Notes under the pieces: model-generated
Databases searched by the model: none
Seen by the model: the letters and a program-made list of their open reading frames with translations, nothing else
What the model was told of the DNA's origin: nothing
Shown here: piece by piece, positions 48,578-57,309 of the stretch
Layout: each line of letters starts with the position of its first letter
Position numbering within the stretch: the stretch's first letter is position 1
Made by a program: the position numbers and the translations under genes
Assembly: GCA_032027125.1 (NCBI GenBank)
Contig: JAVSMQ010000001.1
Span: 2,420,568-2,484,567 of the forward strand
Direction: 5' to 3'
Length of the DNA: 64,000 nt
From: JANJTB01 sp032027125
GTDB lineage: Bacteria > Bacteroidota > Ignavibacteria > Kapaibacteriales > UBA2268

Positions 48578-49120
48578 ATGGAAATTACAACCGAAAAAAT
48601 CTGGAGCGACTTTAATAAAGAACTCTACGGATTTATTAAAAAGAGAGTAAAAAATAATGATATTGCCGATGATATTCTGCAGGATGTTTTTGTAAAAATT
48701 CATCTCAAACTTTCGACACTTTCAAATAACGATAAACTTATAAGCTGGGTTTACCAGATTACCCGTAACAGCATTCTTGATTATTTCAGAAAAAGTAAAC
48801 ATTTTGCCGATATGCCTGAAGATTTAATTGTGCTTGAAGATTCAGAAATCTATAATGATGATTTTGTGAAATGTCTGAAACCAATGCTTAACCAGCTGCC
48901 TGAAAAATATAAAGATGCAATTATAAATACTGAATTAGGCAATCTTTCTCAAAAAGAATTTGCCGAGAAATCCGGCCTTTCATACTCAGGTGCAAAATCA
49001 AGGGTGCAGAGAGGCAGACAGCAGCTTTCAGAATTATTCAGACAATGCTGTAAAGTTCAGGCTGATAAATATGGAAATATTATTGATTTTCATACAAATG
49101 ATAAGTGCAAATTATGCTGA
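48578..49120 (+). CDS. sigZ: SigZ-like ECF sigma factor with C-terminal Cys motif
   Basis: Sigma-70 family regulator of about 180 aa. Region 2 is visible as LQDVFVKIHLKLSTL and WVYQITRNSILDYFRK; region 4 is QKEFAEKSGLSYSGAKSRVQRGRQQL. After region 4 there is a CC..., DxxGNIIDF..., C-x-x-C tail typical of SigZ-like factors, which could bind a metal or sense thiols. No anti-sigma gene is adjacent. The next gene, 79 nt downstream, encodes a very Cys-rich small protein. The gene symbol is by family only. Confidence 0.82.
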   Translation: MEITTEKIWSDFNKELYGFIKKRVKNNDIADDILQDVFVKIHLKLSTLSNNDKLISWVYQITRNSILDYFRKSKHFADMPEDLIVLEDSEIYNDDFVKCLKPMLNQLPEKYKDAIINTELGNLSQKEFAEKSGLSYSGAKSRVQRGRQQLSELFRQCCKVQADKYGNIIDFHTNDKCKLC

Positions 49121-49199
49121 AAATATTTTGCGTCCTTTTTAGAAACCGGCGTCTTTAGGATGTAATTAAATTTTGTATAAACAAAAAGGTTTTGATAAA

Positions 49200-49394
49200 A
49201 TGGACGAGAATAAATCAAATAACTGCTGCGGTAATAACAGCACTTCACAAAATTGCAACTGCAATACAAATTGCAATTGCGGCGGAAATTCAAATCAATC
49301 CTGCAATTGCAACTGTAATTGCAGCAATACTAATTCTGCAAATTGCTGCACACCGCAAAATAGCTGCTGTGGTAATAATTCAAGCTGCTGCTGA
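49200..49394 (+). CDS. Tiny Cys/Asn-rich protein behind the SigZ-like gene
   Basis: Start at the ATG at 49200 (MDENKSNNCC, 64 aa), with AAAAAGG 10 nt upstream; a longer frame would add nine residues. It has 16 Cys in 64 residues, arranged as CC, CNC, CNC, CNCNCNC, CC, CC, CC with Asn, Gly and Ser between. There is no signal peptide, His or aromatic residue. It looks like a metal-binding (metallothionein-like) protein; a modified-peptide precursor is an alternative, but no modifying enzyme is nearby. A strong terminator follows, so it ends the sigma-factor transcript. Confidence 0.72.
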   Translation: MDENKSNNCCGNNSTSQNCNCNTNCNCGGNSNQSCNCNCNCSNTNSANCCTPQNSCCGNNSSCC

Positions 49395-49420
49395 TTCGTT
49401 ATCAGCATTACGATATTGGA

Positions 49421-49448
49421 AGCAGGGCTGATTCAGCCCTGCTTTTTA
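49421..49448 (+). terminator. Rho-independent terminator after the Cys-rich gene
   Basis: AGCAGGGCTG (49421-49430) pairs with CAGCCCTGCT (49434-49443), with a three-base loop and a T-run after it. Confidence 0.88.
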
Positions 49449-49548
49449 ATTTCAAATGATATATAATGTGAAATATTTTACCAAACTAATTACTAAATAA
49501 AAGCGTATATTATTATAATGTAAAACTAAATGATAAGAAGTATTTAGA

Positions 49549-49776
49549 ATGCAAACATACAGATATGTAACACGCAATTCAAAAAACGGTAAGATTGATA
49601 TACCAGTTTCAAATGAATTATTTGATAAAGACGTTGAAATTATTATACTAAAGAATGATAATAATGGAAATTCAAAATCAAGTGCCCGGGATTTTATAAA
49701 TAAATGGTCCGGTTTTCTAAAAAATACAAATGCAGATAATTCAAAATATGAGTATCTTAAAGAGAAATATAAATAA
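49549..49776 (+). CDS. Antitoxin-like small protein without a visible toxin
   Basis: Protein of 75 aa: a short beta-rich N-terminus (YVTRNSKNGKIDIPVS) resembling AbrB/MazE-like or Phd-like swapped strands, then a helical C-terminus (ARDFINKWSGFLKN, KYEYLKEKYK). Such proteins usually stand before a PIN or RelE toxin gene; here the next gene is a YdeI-like protein on the same strand. It may be an orphan antitoxin or the remains of a pair. Low certainty on role. Confidence 0.5.
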   Translation: MQTYRYVTRNSKNGKIDIPVSNELFDKDVEIIILKNDNNGNSKSSARDFINKWSGFLKNTNADNSKYEYLKEKYK

Positions 49777-49826
49777 TCAACTACCGTTTTGTCATCAATT
49801 CGTATTTCAAGTAAAATTTCTTAATT

Positions 49827-50396
49827 ATGGAACACCCGAATAAAAAATATTTTGAAAATAGAGCGGAATGGCGAAAATGGCTCGCTGAAAATTTTGAAAC
49901 AGCAAAAGAACTCTGGATGATTTTTCCAAAAAAAACTTCGGAAAAGAAACGTATAACGTATAATGATGCTGTCGAGGAAGCACTCTGCTTCGGCTGGATT
50001 GACAGTGTACAAAAAACACTTGATGAGAATAATACAATTCAAAGATTTTCACCGCGTAAACCAAAAAGTTCATATTCACAAATTAATATTGAACGTTTGA
50101 AAAATCTTGCACAAAAGGGAATGCTGCATCCTAAAATTGAATCTATCACTAAAGAAATTATTGAAAAGAAATTTATATTTCCCGAAGATATTATAAAAAA
50201 ATTAAAATCGGAAAAAGAAGTTTGGGAAAATTATCAAAAATTCTCCGATTCATATAAAAGAATCCGAATCTCATATATTGATGGTGCCCGCGACAGACCC
50301 GAAGAATTTGAAAAAAGATTAAATAATTTTATTGAGAAAACACGGCAGAATAAATTAATTACCGGTTACGGCGGTCTTGAGTATTATTATTTATAA
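49827..50396 (+). CDS. YdeI/OmpD-associated family protein
   Basis: Protein of 189 aa with the family pattern: N-terminal W..WL..NF..AKELW.IF.KK, ITYNDAVEEALCFGWIDS, RFSPRKPKSSYSQIN, and a C-terminal YIDGARDRPEEFEKRL. It is cytoplasmic, without a signal peptide. The family is linked to stress and peptide resistance in some bacteria, but its biochemical role is not established. Complete in length. Confidence 0.87.
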   Translation: MEHPNKKYFENRAEWRKWLAENFETAKELWMIFPKKTSEKKRITYNDAVEEALCFGWIDSVQKTLDENNTIQRFSPRKPKSSYSQINIERLKNLAQKGMLHPKIESITKEIIEKKFIFPEDIIKKLKSEKEVWENYQKFSDSYKRIRISYIDGARDRPEEFEKRLNNFIEKTRQNKLITGYGGLEYYYL

Positions 50397-50506
50397 AATA
50401 ACGAATTTAATAAATGATTTTGGTTTTGAATGCGTTAATTTAAAAAAATATAAAATACAGTTTTTTTATAAAATGACTTTATAAATTTAAGTCAAGGTTA
50501 GTCAAA

Positions 50507-51439
50507 ATGTTTCGGATATTTATTGTTTTATCGGTTTGTATATTATTTAATTCCTGTGCAGCAGTTATTAATAATAAATATACAAAAATTATAATAAATA
50601 CTACAAGCCCTTCAAAAATTATTTATAATTTGGATACAGCATTTACTTATGAAAATCAAGTGGAATTAAGTGTTCCCAGAAATGAAAAACCTGTTGAAAT
50701 TACAGCAATTAATGACAGCCTAAAAAAAAGTATAACAATTCCTTCGCGAAATTCAATTGCATATTATTTAAATATACCCTGTAATTGGGGTCTGGGTATG
50801 TTAATAGATAAAAGTTATTCCGAACATTATGCGTATCCTTCAAATATTTATCTTAACTCATCAGATACTTTATCCGAATATTTTACTTATGATATAACCG
50901 ATAAAAAAGGTAACTATTATTTAAATTTATCTCTACCTTATATCAATTACTTTCAAATGCAGCCTGATAATGAAAGTTTGAAATCCAACGGAGGCTTTTT
51001 CGGTTTGTCTTTAGGACTGGATTATTATCATAGTCAAAACCAATTTATTAAATTTTCAGTAAGCACGGTAGCAGATTTATTTGCACCAATCGGTCCTTTA
51101 GATTATGAAGGTGAATATGAAAGACTAAATTCAACATATCTGGGTTTGACAAATAATCACAGATTATGGCACTTTTCTATAGGTTATGGAATAGCTTTGT
51201 CAAGAAATACCTGGAATTTGATAAATCATAGCTACCCGGATACTATTTTCAATACAAGAAAACCTGTTTCAAAAAGTAAAGGTGCATTAGGCTTAATATT
51301 TTCGACATATTATCAAACCGGAGAAAATCTACATATAGGTATAATTTACAGACCGTCATTTTACAGATTTTATTCAAAAGAAAATTTTCTCTATGAGCAT
51401 CTAATAAGTATAGATTTTATATGGAAAATCAAAATATAA
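50507..51439 (+). CDS. Predicted outer-membrane lipoprotein
   Basis: Protein of 310 aa with a lipoprotein signal peptide ending in LFNSC (the Cys is at about residue 17, followed by AAV). The N-terminal part (40-130) is a small beta domain (PSKIIYNLDTAFTYENQVELSV). The C-terminal half has alternating Gly/aromatic strands (FFGLSLGLDYY, FSIGYGIALS, LHIGIIYRPSFY) and may insert into or lie along the outer membrane. I do not recognise a named family. Monocistronic. Confidence 0.7.
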   Translation: MFRIFIVLSVCILFNSCAAVINNKYTKIIINTTSPSKIIYNLDTAFTYENQVELSVPRNEKPVEITAINDSLKKSITIPSRNSIAYYLNIPCNWGLGMLIDKSYSEHYAYPSNIYLNSSDTLSEYFTYDITDKKGNYYLNLSLPYINYFQMQPDNESLKSNGGFFGLSLGLDYYHSQNQFIKFSVSTVADLFAPIGPLDYEGEYERLNSTYLGLTNNHRLWHFSIGYGIALSRNTWNLINHSYPDTIFNTRKPVSKSKGALGLIFSTYYQTGENLHIGIIYRPSFYRFYSKENFLYEHLISIDFIWKIKI

Positions 51440-51498
51440 ATTATTATTGATTGTTAATATGTTGAATTGTTTATTTTAATTTTAAAGAAAGATATATT

Positions 51499-51585
51499 AT
51501 GAAATTAGAACCAAATAATAAAGTAGTTCAATTATGCGTTGAAGGAATGAATCTTGAAGCAGAGGGAAATAAGACTGAAGTATGA
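51499..51585 (+). pseudogene. 28-codon truncated gene or leader overlapping the decarboxylase
   Basis: ATG at 51499, stop at 51583-51585, reading MKLEPNNKVVQLCVEGMNLE then AEGNKTEV. The start resembles the N-terminus of a longer bacterial protein family I cannot name with certainty. The stop overlaps the decarboxylase ATG (ATGA, 51582-51585), so it now acts at least as a short leader whose translation could feed the next gene. Confidence 0.55.
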
Positions 51586-53042
51586 ATAATCTTAAAAGCG
51601 AAATAGAAAAAAATCTGACACTTGACCCGGAAAATTGGGATTCAATTCGTGAATTAGGTCATCAGATGATAGATGATATTATGGATTTGATGCAGAATGT
51701 TTCTAAACAGCCTGTTTGGAAGCCTGTACCGGATGAAACAAAAATGTTTCTTCAGCAGGAATTACCACAAGAACCTCAGAATATTGATGAAATTTATGAT
51801 GAGTTTAAGCAGTACATTTTTCCTTATCCAAAAGGAAATATACATCCGGCATTTTTTGCTTGGATACAAGGTACCGGTACGCCGCTGGGAGTATTAGCCG
51901 ATATGCTCGCATCGGCTATGAATTCAAATGTTACAATCGGTGAACATTCTGCGATGTATGTTGACCGGCAGGTGATTGATTGGTGCAAACAAATGCTGAA
52001 TTATCCGCAAAGTGCTACCGGAATATTGTTAAGCGGCGGCTCAATGGCAAATATTACTGCTTTGACGGTTGCAAGAAATCATCAGTTAGCAAGTGTTAGA
52101 AATTCCGGTTTGAAATCGGCTGAAAAGCAAATGACTATTTACTGCTCGTCCGAAACACACAGCTGCATCCAAAAAGCTGTGGAAATTTTAGGTTTAGGAG
52201 CAAATTCACTTAGAAAAATTCCTGTAAATGATAATTATCAAATAAATAATAACAAACTGATTGAAACGATTGAAAATGATTTGTCAGAAGGTTTATTGCC
52301 ATTCTGCATAATCGGAAATGCCGGAACTGTGAATACAGGTGCGATTGACCCATTGGGTGAACTTTTAGAAATCAGCCGGAAGTATAATCTTTGGTTTCAT
52401 ATTGACGGTGCTTATGGAGCTTTGGCTAAATTAGACCCTGATTATGCCGAACAACTCAAAGCAATTGAAAAGTCGGACAGTGTCGCATTCGACCTGCATA
52501 AATGGCTGTATATGCCCTATGAGGTTGGCTGCACATTAATTAAAAATGCGGAAGCACACCGGAATGCTTTTGCAATTACACCAAATTATTTAATTCAGGA
52601 AAATAGAGGTTTGGCGGGCGGTCCCGACTCATACAACAATTTCGGATTTGAACTTTCAAGAGGATTCAAAGCATTGAAAGTATGGATGTCGCTCAAAGAA
52701 CACGGAATTAAAAGATATGCCGAACAGATTCATCAGAATAATCAACAGGCAAAATATTTGGAAAAATTAATCGGAAAAAGTCCGTATCTGGAGTTATTGG
52801 CTCCGGTTTCGCTGAGTATTGTCTGCTACAGATTTGTTAAACCTAATCTATCCGAAGACGAATTAAACGAACTAAACAGAGAGATACTCATTCAATTACA
52901 GGAGCAGGGTATAGCATCACCGTCATCAACTATTTTAAGTAATAAATTCGCAATCAGAGTCTGCATTGTAAACCATAGAACAAAAGTTTTCGATTTGGAT
53001 TTATTAATTTCCGAAACGGTGCGAATTGGAATGAATATCTGA
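51582..53042 (+). CDS. PLP-dependent aromatic-L-amino-acid decarboxylase family protein
   Basis: Group II decarboxylase of 486 aa, full length. PLP-binding features: GILLSGGSMANITAL, the His of SSETHSC that stacks on PLP, IGNAGTVNTGAIDPL, WFHIDGAYGA (Asp contacting the ring nitrogen), and the Schiff-base Lys in AFDLHKWLYMP. Substrates in the family include Tyr, Trp, Dopa and related amino acids; the choice cannot be read from sequence. Start at the ATGA overlap with the short reading frame upstream. Cytoplasmic. Confidence 0.9.
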   Translation: MNNLKSEIEKNLTLDPENWDSIRELGHQMIDDIMDLMQNVSKQPVWKPVPDETKMFLQQELPQEPQNIDEIYDEFKQYIFPYPKGNIHPAFFAWIQGTGTPLGVLADMLASAMNSNVTIGEHSAMYVDRQVIDWCKQMLNYPQSATGILLSGGSMANITALTVARNHQLASVRNSGLKSAEKQMTIYCSSETHSCIQKAVEILGLGANSLRKIPVNDNYQINNNKLIETIENDLSEGLLPFCIIGNAGTVNTGAIDPLGELLEISRKYNLWFHIDGAYGALAKLDPDYAEQLKAIEKSDSVAFDLHKWLYMPYEVGCTLIKNAEAHRNAFAITPNYLIQENRGLAGGPDSYNNFGFELSRGFKALKVWMSLKEHGIKRYAEQIHQNNQQAKYLEKLIGKSPYLELLAPVSLSIVCYRFVKPNLSEDELNELNREILIQLQEQGIASPSSTILSNKFAIRVCIVNHRTKVFDLDLLISETVRIGMNI

Positions 53043-53315
53043 TTGAGTTTTTTTTCCCCAAATGAATATTATTAAAAAAATGAACTTGTAGCAAATTGCG
53101 ACCGGTTTTAAATTCTTAAGCATTCCACAAACTTATCTTATGCTATTACCGAGCAGGGAGTGGCTACTACTAAAATTTAACTCTGTCTAATGAATTACTG
53201 AAAAATATTTTTAATTCAGGTTGTAACTTTTTTTTGATTTCGGTTGTCTATTTAAAGTCTTTAGAAAAAGAAATACTAAATAAGTATAATTTCAAAATAA
53301 GTTTAAGGTGGTATC

Positions 53316-55493
53316 ATGAGAAAGTGTATTTTCAGTTTTGCATTGATTACTCTACTATTAAGCATCAGTGCATTGAATGCCCAGCAGAATTCTTTAAGAC
53401 TCCTTGACCCAAGGAATCAGAACAGAACATCCAAAGCAACAGTTGACAGTCTGACGGTAATCGTGACGCCTCTTGGAGCATATTCACAAATATCCTTCAT
53501 GGTTAACATTTCAACCCGCAACACTCAATTCAACAAAATTCAGGACACACTCGAAATTGAAAGTTACTTTAATTTACCCGAAAATGCAATCGTTAATGAT
53601 TCATGGTTATGGGTAGAGGACACACTTGTTTTTGCTGATTTAATAGACAGATGGACTGCCGGTCTGATTTACGAAGACATTGTTAAACGTGTCAGGCGGG
53701 ACCCGACTATTTTTTACAAAAACTCTGCTACAGCTTATGAATTCAGACTTTTCCCATTAGCAGGAACAAAATACAGAAAATTCCTGATTAGCTTTATGAT
53801 TCCGAATGATATTTCGGAAGACAGGTTTAAGGTCAATATACCGACAATCTCATTTCCTCTTGCATTGATGCCGGATTCGGTAAATGTACTGTTTATGAAT
53901 AACAAAAACTATACTAACAGTAAATTTAAAATCAACAATAATGATTTTATGACTATGACCGATGATGAGAATTTGTTTTTTGGTAAACATCTTTCAGTAA
54001 AAGTAGGTAAGAATAGTTTCCTCAGCCAGCATCTGTTGGACTTTTCAGCTAAAATTGAAAATGGAATACATTTAAACACTTATAGTGACTGGAACGAAAA
54101 ATTTTACAGCATACTAATGGATTTAAAAAGTCTGATAGTACAAAGGAAACCCGTAAAACAGCTTTTCGTGATTGAACATGTACCTGATAATGCAATCCAG
54201 CCGTTACCTGTTTTACTTTCAAATTTAACCGAAAAAATAAGGGAATTTTATGCAGCGGGGGATTCAATAAATGTGCTTTATGCTAATAATCTCGGCGAAC
54301 CGACTTTACTTTTTCCAGAGTGGGTTGCTTACGAACCTGCAAATGCGGACGTTTTGTTAGATAAAATTATAGAAATAGGAACAAAAGCTGCGGCTTTCCC
54401 TGTATTGCCCGCATTGCTGAACAGTTCTGTGCAGTTTTTAACTGACAGAGATACCACCGGAGCCATTGTTGTTGTGGCTTCTTCGGACAATTACGGCTCA
54501 CTTGCAATTGCTAATCCGATTCTTGAGAATTTGTTAAAGAAATCAGGTCGAAAAGTTCCGATTTTCTCGATTGATTATGCAAATGTATATGGAAAACAAT
54601 ATAAAATAAACAATGTGAATTATAGGGGAAATGAGTATCTTTACCGCACACTTGCTACTCAAACAAAAGGACAGTATTTCAATGTAATTGAAACAAATTA
54701 CGATATTGGACTGATGCTTTCTAATTTCTTCAATTCATGTTTGAATCGGATTTCGGATATCAATTATTATATTTCGACTGATAATGGTTTTACTTATCAG
54801 GATTATGAACCTCTAAAATATTCTACCGGCTCATATCTGAAACTATTTCAGGTCGGTAAGTATGTCGGCGGTGAGAATTTCAAAATCAGACTCACTTATA
54901 TGCTCGAAAATGAGCCTTGTATAAAGGAAATCAATATTACTTCGGAGCAGATAATTAAGTCAAACCAATCCCTATCCCAAATTTGGACCGGTAATCACCT
55001 CAAATATCTTGAATTAATTGCCAAAACCAATGCACAAATTAAAGATATTGTTGATTTGAGTATGGCTCAAAGGGTTCTCTCAAGATATACTGCTTTTCTT
55101 GCTTTAGAGCCATGGATGCGTGATTCGCTCTTCCATGATGACGAAAATCAGGACGACGTTGATGATGACGGCGGCACAACTGATGTCAGCGAAGACAACA
55201 TCCAATCCGTGATGAATATTGAACTTAACACATATCCGAATCCGGCAACTGTTGATTGCAGAATTACCATTTTGTCCGATTCAGAGACAAATATTAATAA
55301 ACTGTTTATCTATGATTTGCAGGGAAATGTAGTACGGACAATTGATGTAAATTCGGCATCAGCAGGCTCTGAAATCACAATTCTCTGGGATTTGAATGAT
55401 GAATCAGGTAATCCTGTACCAGCAGGAACTTATTATGTCATTATTTATCAGGGTATAAAATCATTTACTCACAAGGTTTCTGTAATCAGATAG
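53316..55493 (+). CDS. T9SS-exported VIT-domain protein
   Basis: Protein of 725 aa, start with AAGGTGG upstream and a signal peptide ending near LNAQ. Residues about 40-180 match a VIT domain (inter-alpha-trypsin-type; AGLIYEDIVKRVRRDPTIFY). Residues about 250-480 look like a von Willebrand A-type fold, as usual after VIT, but a clear MIDAS motif is not visible. An acidic linker (DDENQDDVDDDGG) precedes the T9SS CTD (YPNPATVDCRITIL to THKVSVIR). Expected on the cell surface; the role in adhesion is inferred from the domain types. Confidence 0.82.
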   Translation: MRKCIFSFALITLLLSISALNAQQNSLRLLDPRNQNRTSKATVDSLTVIVTPLGAYSQISFMVNISTRNTQFNKIQDTLEIESYFNLPENAIVNDSWLWVEDTLVFADLIDRWTAGLIYEDIVKRVRRDPTIFYKNSATAYEFRLFPLAGTKYRKFLISFMIPNDISEDRFKVNIPTISFPLALMPDSVNVLFMNNKNYTNSKFKINNNDFMTMTDDENLFFGKHLSVKVGKNSFLSQHLLDFSAKIENGIHLNTYSDWNEKFYSILMDLKSLIVQRKPVKQLFVIEHVPDNAIQPLPVLLSNLTEKIREFYAAGDSINVLYANNLGEPTLLFPEWVAYEPANADVLLDKIIEIGTKAAAFPVLPALLNSSVQFLTDRDTTGAIVVVASSDNYGSLAIANPILENLLKKSGRKVPIFSIDYANVYGKQYKINNVNYRGNEYLYRTLATQTKGQYFNVIETNYDIGLMLSNFFNSCLNRISDINYYISTDNGFTYQDYEPLKYSTGSYLKLFQVGKYVGGENFKIRLTYMLENEPCIKEINITSEQIIKSNQSLSQIWTGNHLKYLELIAKTNAQIKDIVDLSMAQRVLSRYTAFLALEPWMRDSLFHDDENQDDVDDDGGTTDVSEDNIQSVMNIELNTYPNPATVDCRITILSDSETNINKLFIYDLQGNVVRTIDVNSASAGSEITILWDLNDESGNPVPAGTYYVIIYQGIKSFTHKVSVIR

Positions 55494-55525
55494 ATATTTT
55501 AAATATTTCTCTGACTGATTGCAAT

Positions 55526-55558
55526 AAGGCGGGGCTATGGGCAGCTCCGCCTTTTGAT
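55526..55558 (+). terminator. Rho-independent terminator of the VIT-protein gene
   Basis: AAGGCGGGGCT (55526-55536) pairs with AGCTCCGCCTT (55543-55553) with one G-U pair and a 6-nt loop, then TTTT. It starts 32 nt past the stop codon. Confidence 0.78.
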
Positions 55559-55634
55559 TTGGAAAGGGTTTATGCAGCATTGCTCAAGCGTTCTATTATT
55601 AAACTAAATTCCTATTGCTCGTTACTCTAACGCC

Positions 55635-55811
55635 GCAAGCGAAGGGTCCATTGTTCTATTATTTGGAAGTCATGGATCCTTCGCAAGCTCAGGATGACGC
55701 CCCCTTAGCAAGTCTGTTGACAAAGCCTGCGTGAACGTCACTCTGAACGAAGTGAAGAGTCCAGGCTGTTAATTAATGAATACATGGATACTTCACTTCG
55801 TTTAGTATGAC
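55635..55811. repeat. Two dispersed hairpin repeats in a gene-free stretch
   Basis: The gap 55494-56030 holds a unit with arms GCAAGCGAAGGGTCCAT (55635-55651) and ATGGATCCTTCGCAAGC (55672-55688), then a 75-bp unit (55737-55811) of the GTCACTCTGAACGAAGTGAA type with the same inner GGCTGTTAATTAATGAA as in the copy at 3750. A further CCGCCGGCGG palindrome is near 55843. Confidence 0.75.
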
Positions 55812-56030
55812 GAAACTTTGGGGATTGTGCATTTGTCACCCGCCGGCGGTGGCAGTGGGTGGAAATTAATTCATGTATACTTCGCAAACTCAGAAAGACG
55901 CTCTCACAAGCTTTTTCAACAAGTGGTTAATAGCTGAGAATAAATAATAATGATAATTCAGCAATTTTTTGTGAATTGTTAAGTCATATAAATTATATAT
56001 TAATTATTTCAGAAAAAATAATAAATAATT

Positions 56031-57119
56031 ATGGTTCGCATACTTGTAATTGAAGATGAAGAAGATATCCAGGCAAATATTCAGGACTTACTTGAAATTC
56101 ATGGTTACGAGGTAATTACGGCTAATGACGGTAAATCAGGTATTGATAAAGTATTAAGCTCAAATCCCGACCTAATAATCTGCGATATCAATATGCCTGT
56201 TATGAACGGGCTCGATTTGATAAAAGAGCTTAGGCAATATCCTGAATTTTATACAATACCGTTTTTATTCCTGACTGCAAACGTCAGCAAGGACTCTGTT
56301 AGAACCGGCATGGGACTTGGTGCCGATGACTACATAACCAAACCCTACAAAAGCAGTGAATTAATTCAGGCTGTGGAAATTCGTATCGAAAAGAGCAAAA
56401 AGATTAAGGAAATATTTCTGTCAAAACTTGATGAACTTAAAAAGAATATTTCATTTTCTATACCGCATGAATTACGCACACCCTTAAATTCTATCATGGG
56501 TTTCTCAAAATTACTTCTCGGAAATGTAAGTGATTTTGACAGCAAGGATATGGAAAATATTATCGGTCATATTCATAATTCAGGAGCAAGACTTCTGAGA
56601 TTGATTGAGAATTATACCTATTTCAATAATCTTTCAAGCGGAAGCCTAAATCCGGAAAATATTACTGAACCAAGCACCGCATCACCATCTAATATAATTA
56701 AAGAAGCTGTAAAAAGTGCAATGGTTGATTGTATAAAAGGAACAACATTTGAATTTGATTTGTGCGATGATACTCCCATCAGGCTTTCAGAACCGTATTT
56801 CCAAAAAATCATTTACGAGATAATGGATAATGCAATCAAATTTTCCGACGATAATAAACCTGTTAAAATTGTCAGTGTTGTAAGCAATGGTTTTTATATC
56901 GTCAGAACAGTAAATTACGGCAGAGGAATGGAACGCGACGATATAAAAAACATTGACTCTTTTATGCAGTTTGGCAGGGATAAATACGAGCAGCAGGGGC
57001 TTGGTTTGGGCTTATCAATAATCAAAAGACTGTTGGAACTTTGCCGCGGCAAATTCCAAATTGACAGTATTTTGAATGAAACAACAACTGTCAGGATATA
57101 TATACCTGTATCTGAGTGA
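56031..57119 (+). CDS. Receiver-histidine kinase hybrid
   Basis: Cytoplasmic signalling protein of 362 aa. A receiver domain comes first (1-120; acidic pocket EDEED, phospho-acceptor D52 in ICDINMP, switch T83 in FLTANV, Lys104 in ITKPY). Then come a HisKA helix pair with phospho-acceptor H146 (FSIPHELRTPLNSIMGFSK) and a HATPase domain (N-box YEIMDNAIKFSD; G-boxes GRGMERDD and GLGLGLSI). No sensor or membrane domain. It probably takes or gives phosphate to another partner; no cognate regulator is adjacent. Confidence 0.93.
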   Translation: MVRILVIEDEEDIQANIQDLLEIHGYEVITANDGKSGIDKVLSSNPDLIICDINMPVMNGLDLIKELRQYPEFYTIPFLFLTANVSKDSVRTGMGLGADDYITKPYKSSELIQAVEIRIEKSKKIKEIFLSKLDELKKNISFSIPHELRTPLNSIMGFSKLLLGNVSDFDSKDMENIIGHIHNSGARLLRLIENYTYFNNLSSGSLNPENITEPSTASPSNIIKEAVKSAMVDCIKGTTFEFDLCDDTPIRLSEPYFQKIIYEIMDNAIKFSDDNKPVKIVSVVSNGFYIVRTVNYGRGMERDDIKNIDSFMQFGRDKYEQQGLGLGLSIIKRLLELCRGKFQIDSILNETTTVRIYIPVSE

Positions 57120-57129
57120 AAAACTCGAA

Positions 57130-57309
57130 TTAAGTCTTAGCTCCGAAGGAGTTCGCTATTAGTAGTGAGAAAATCGAATTATGTCTTAACTCCGAAGGAG
57201 TTCGCTATTAGTAGTGAGAAAATCGAATTATGTCTTAACTCCGAAAGAGTTCGCTTTTAGTAGTGAGAAAATCGAATTTTGTCTTAACTCCGAAGGAGTT
57301 CGCTTTTAG
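57130..57309. repeat. Palindromic tandem array, left part (49-bp period)
   Basis: Four units with the core CTCCGAAGGAG at 57141, 57190, 57239 (CTCCGAAAGAG) and 57288, each 49 bp apart, separated by TTCGCTATTAGTAGTGAGAA-like spacers. The array continues after the IS at 59393-59490. REP-like. Confidence 0.88.

Noticed and set aside
49192..49431. Ala/Ile-rich frame of 79 aa
   Set aside because: It is an alternative frame over the Cys-rich gene; its ATA/GCA repeats come from the TGC/AAT repeats of the real gene.
57130..57309. CRISPR array or iteron origin
   Set aside because: The units are identical over their full 49 bp, not repeat plus unique spacer. No replication gene is nearby.
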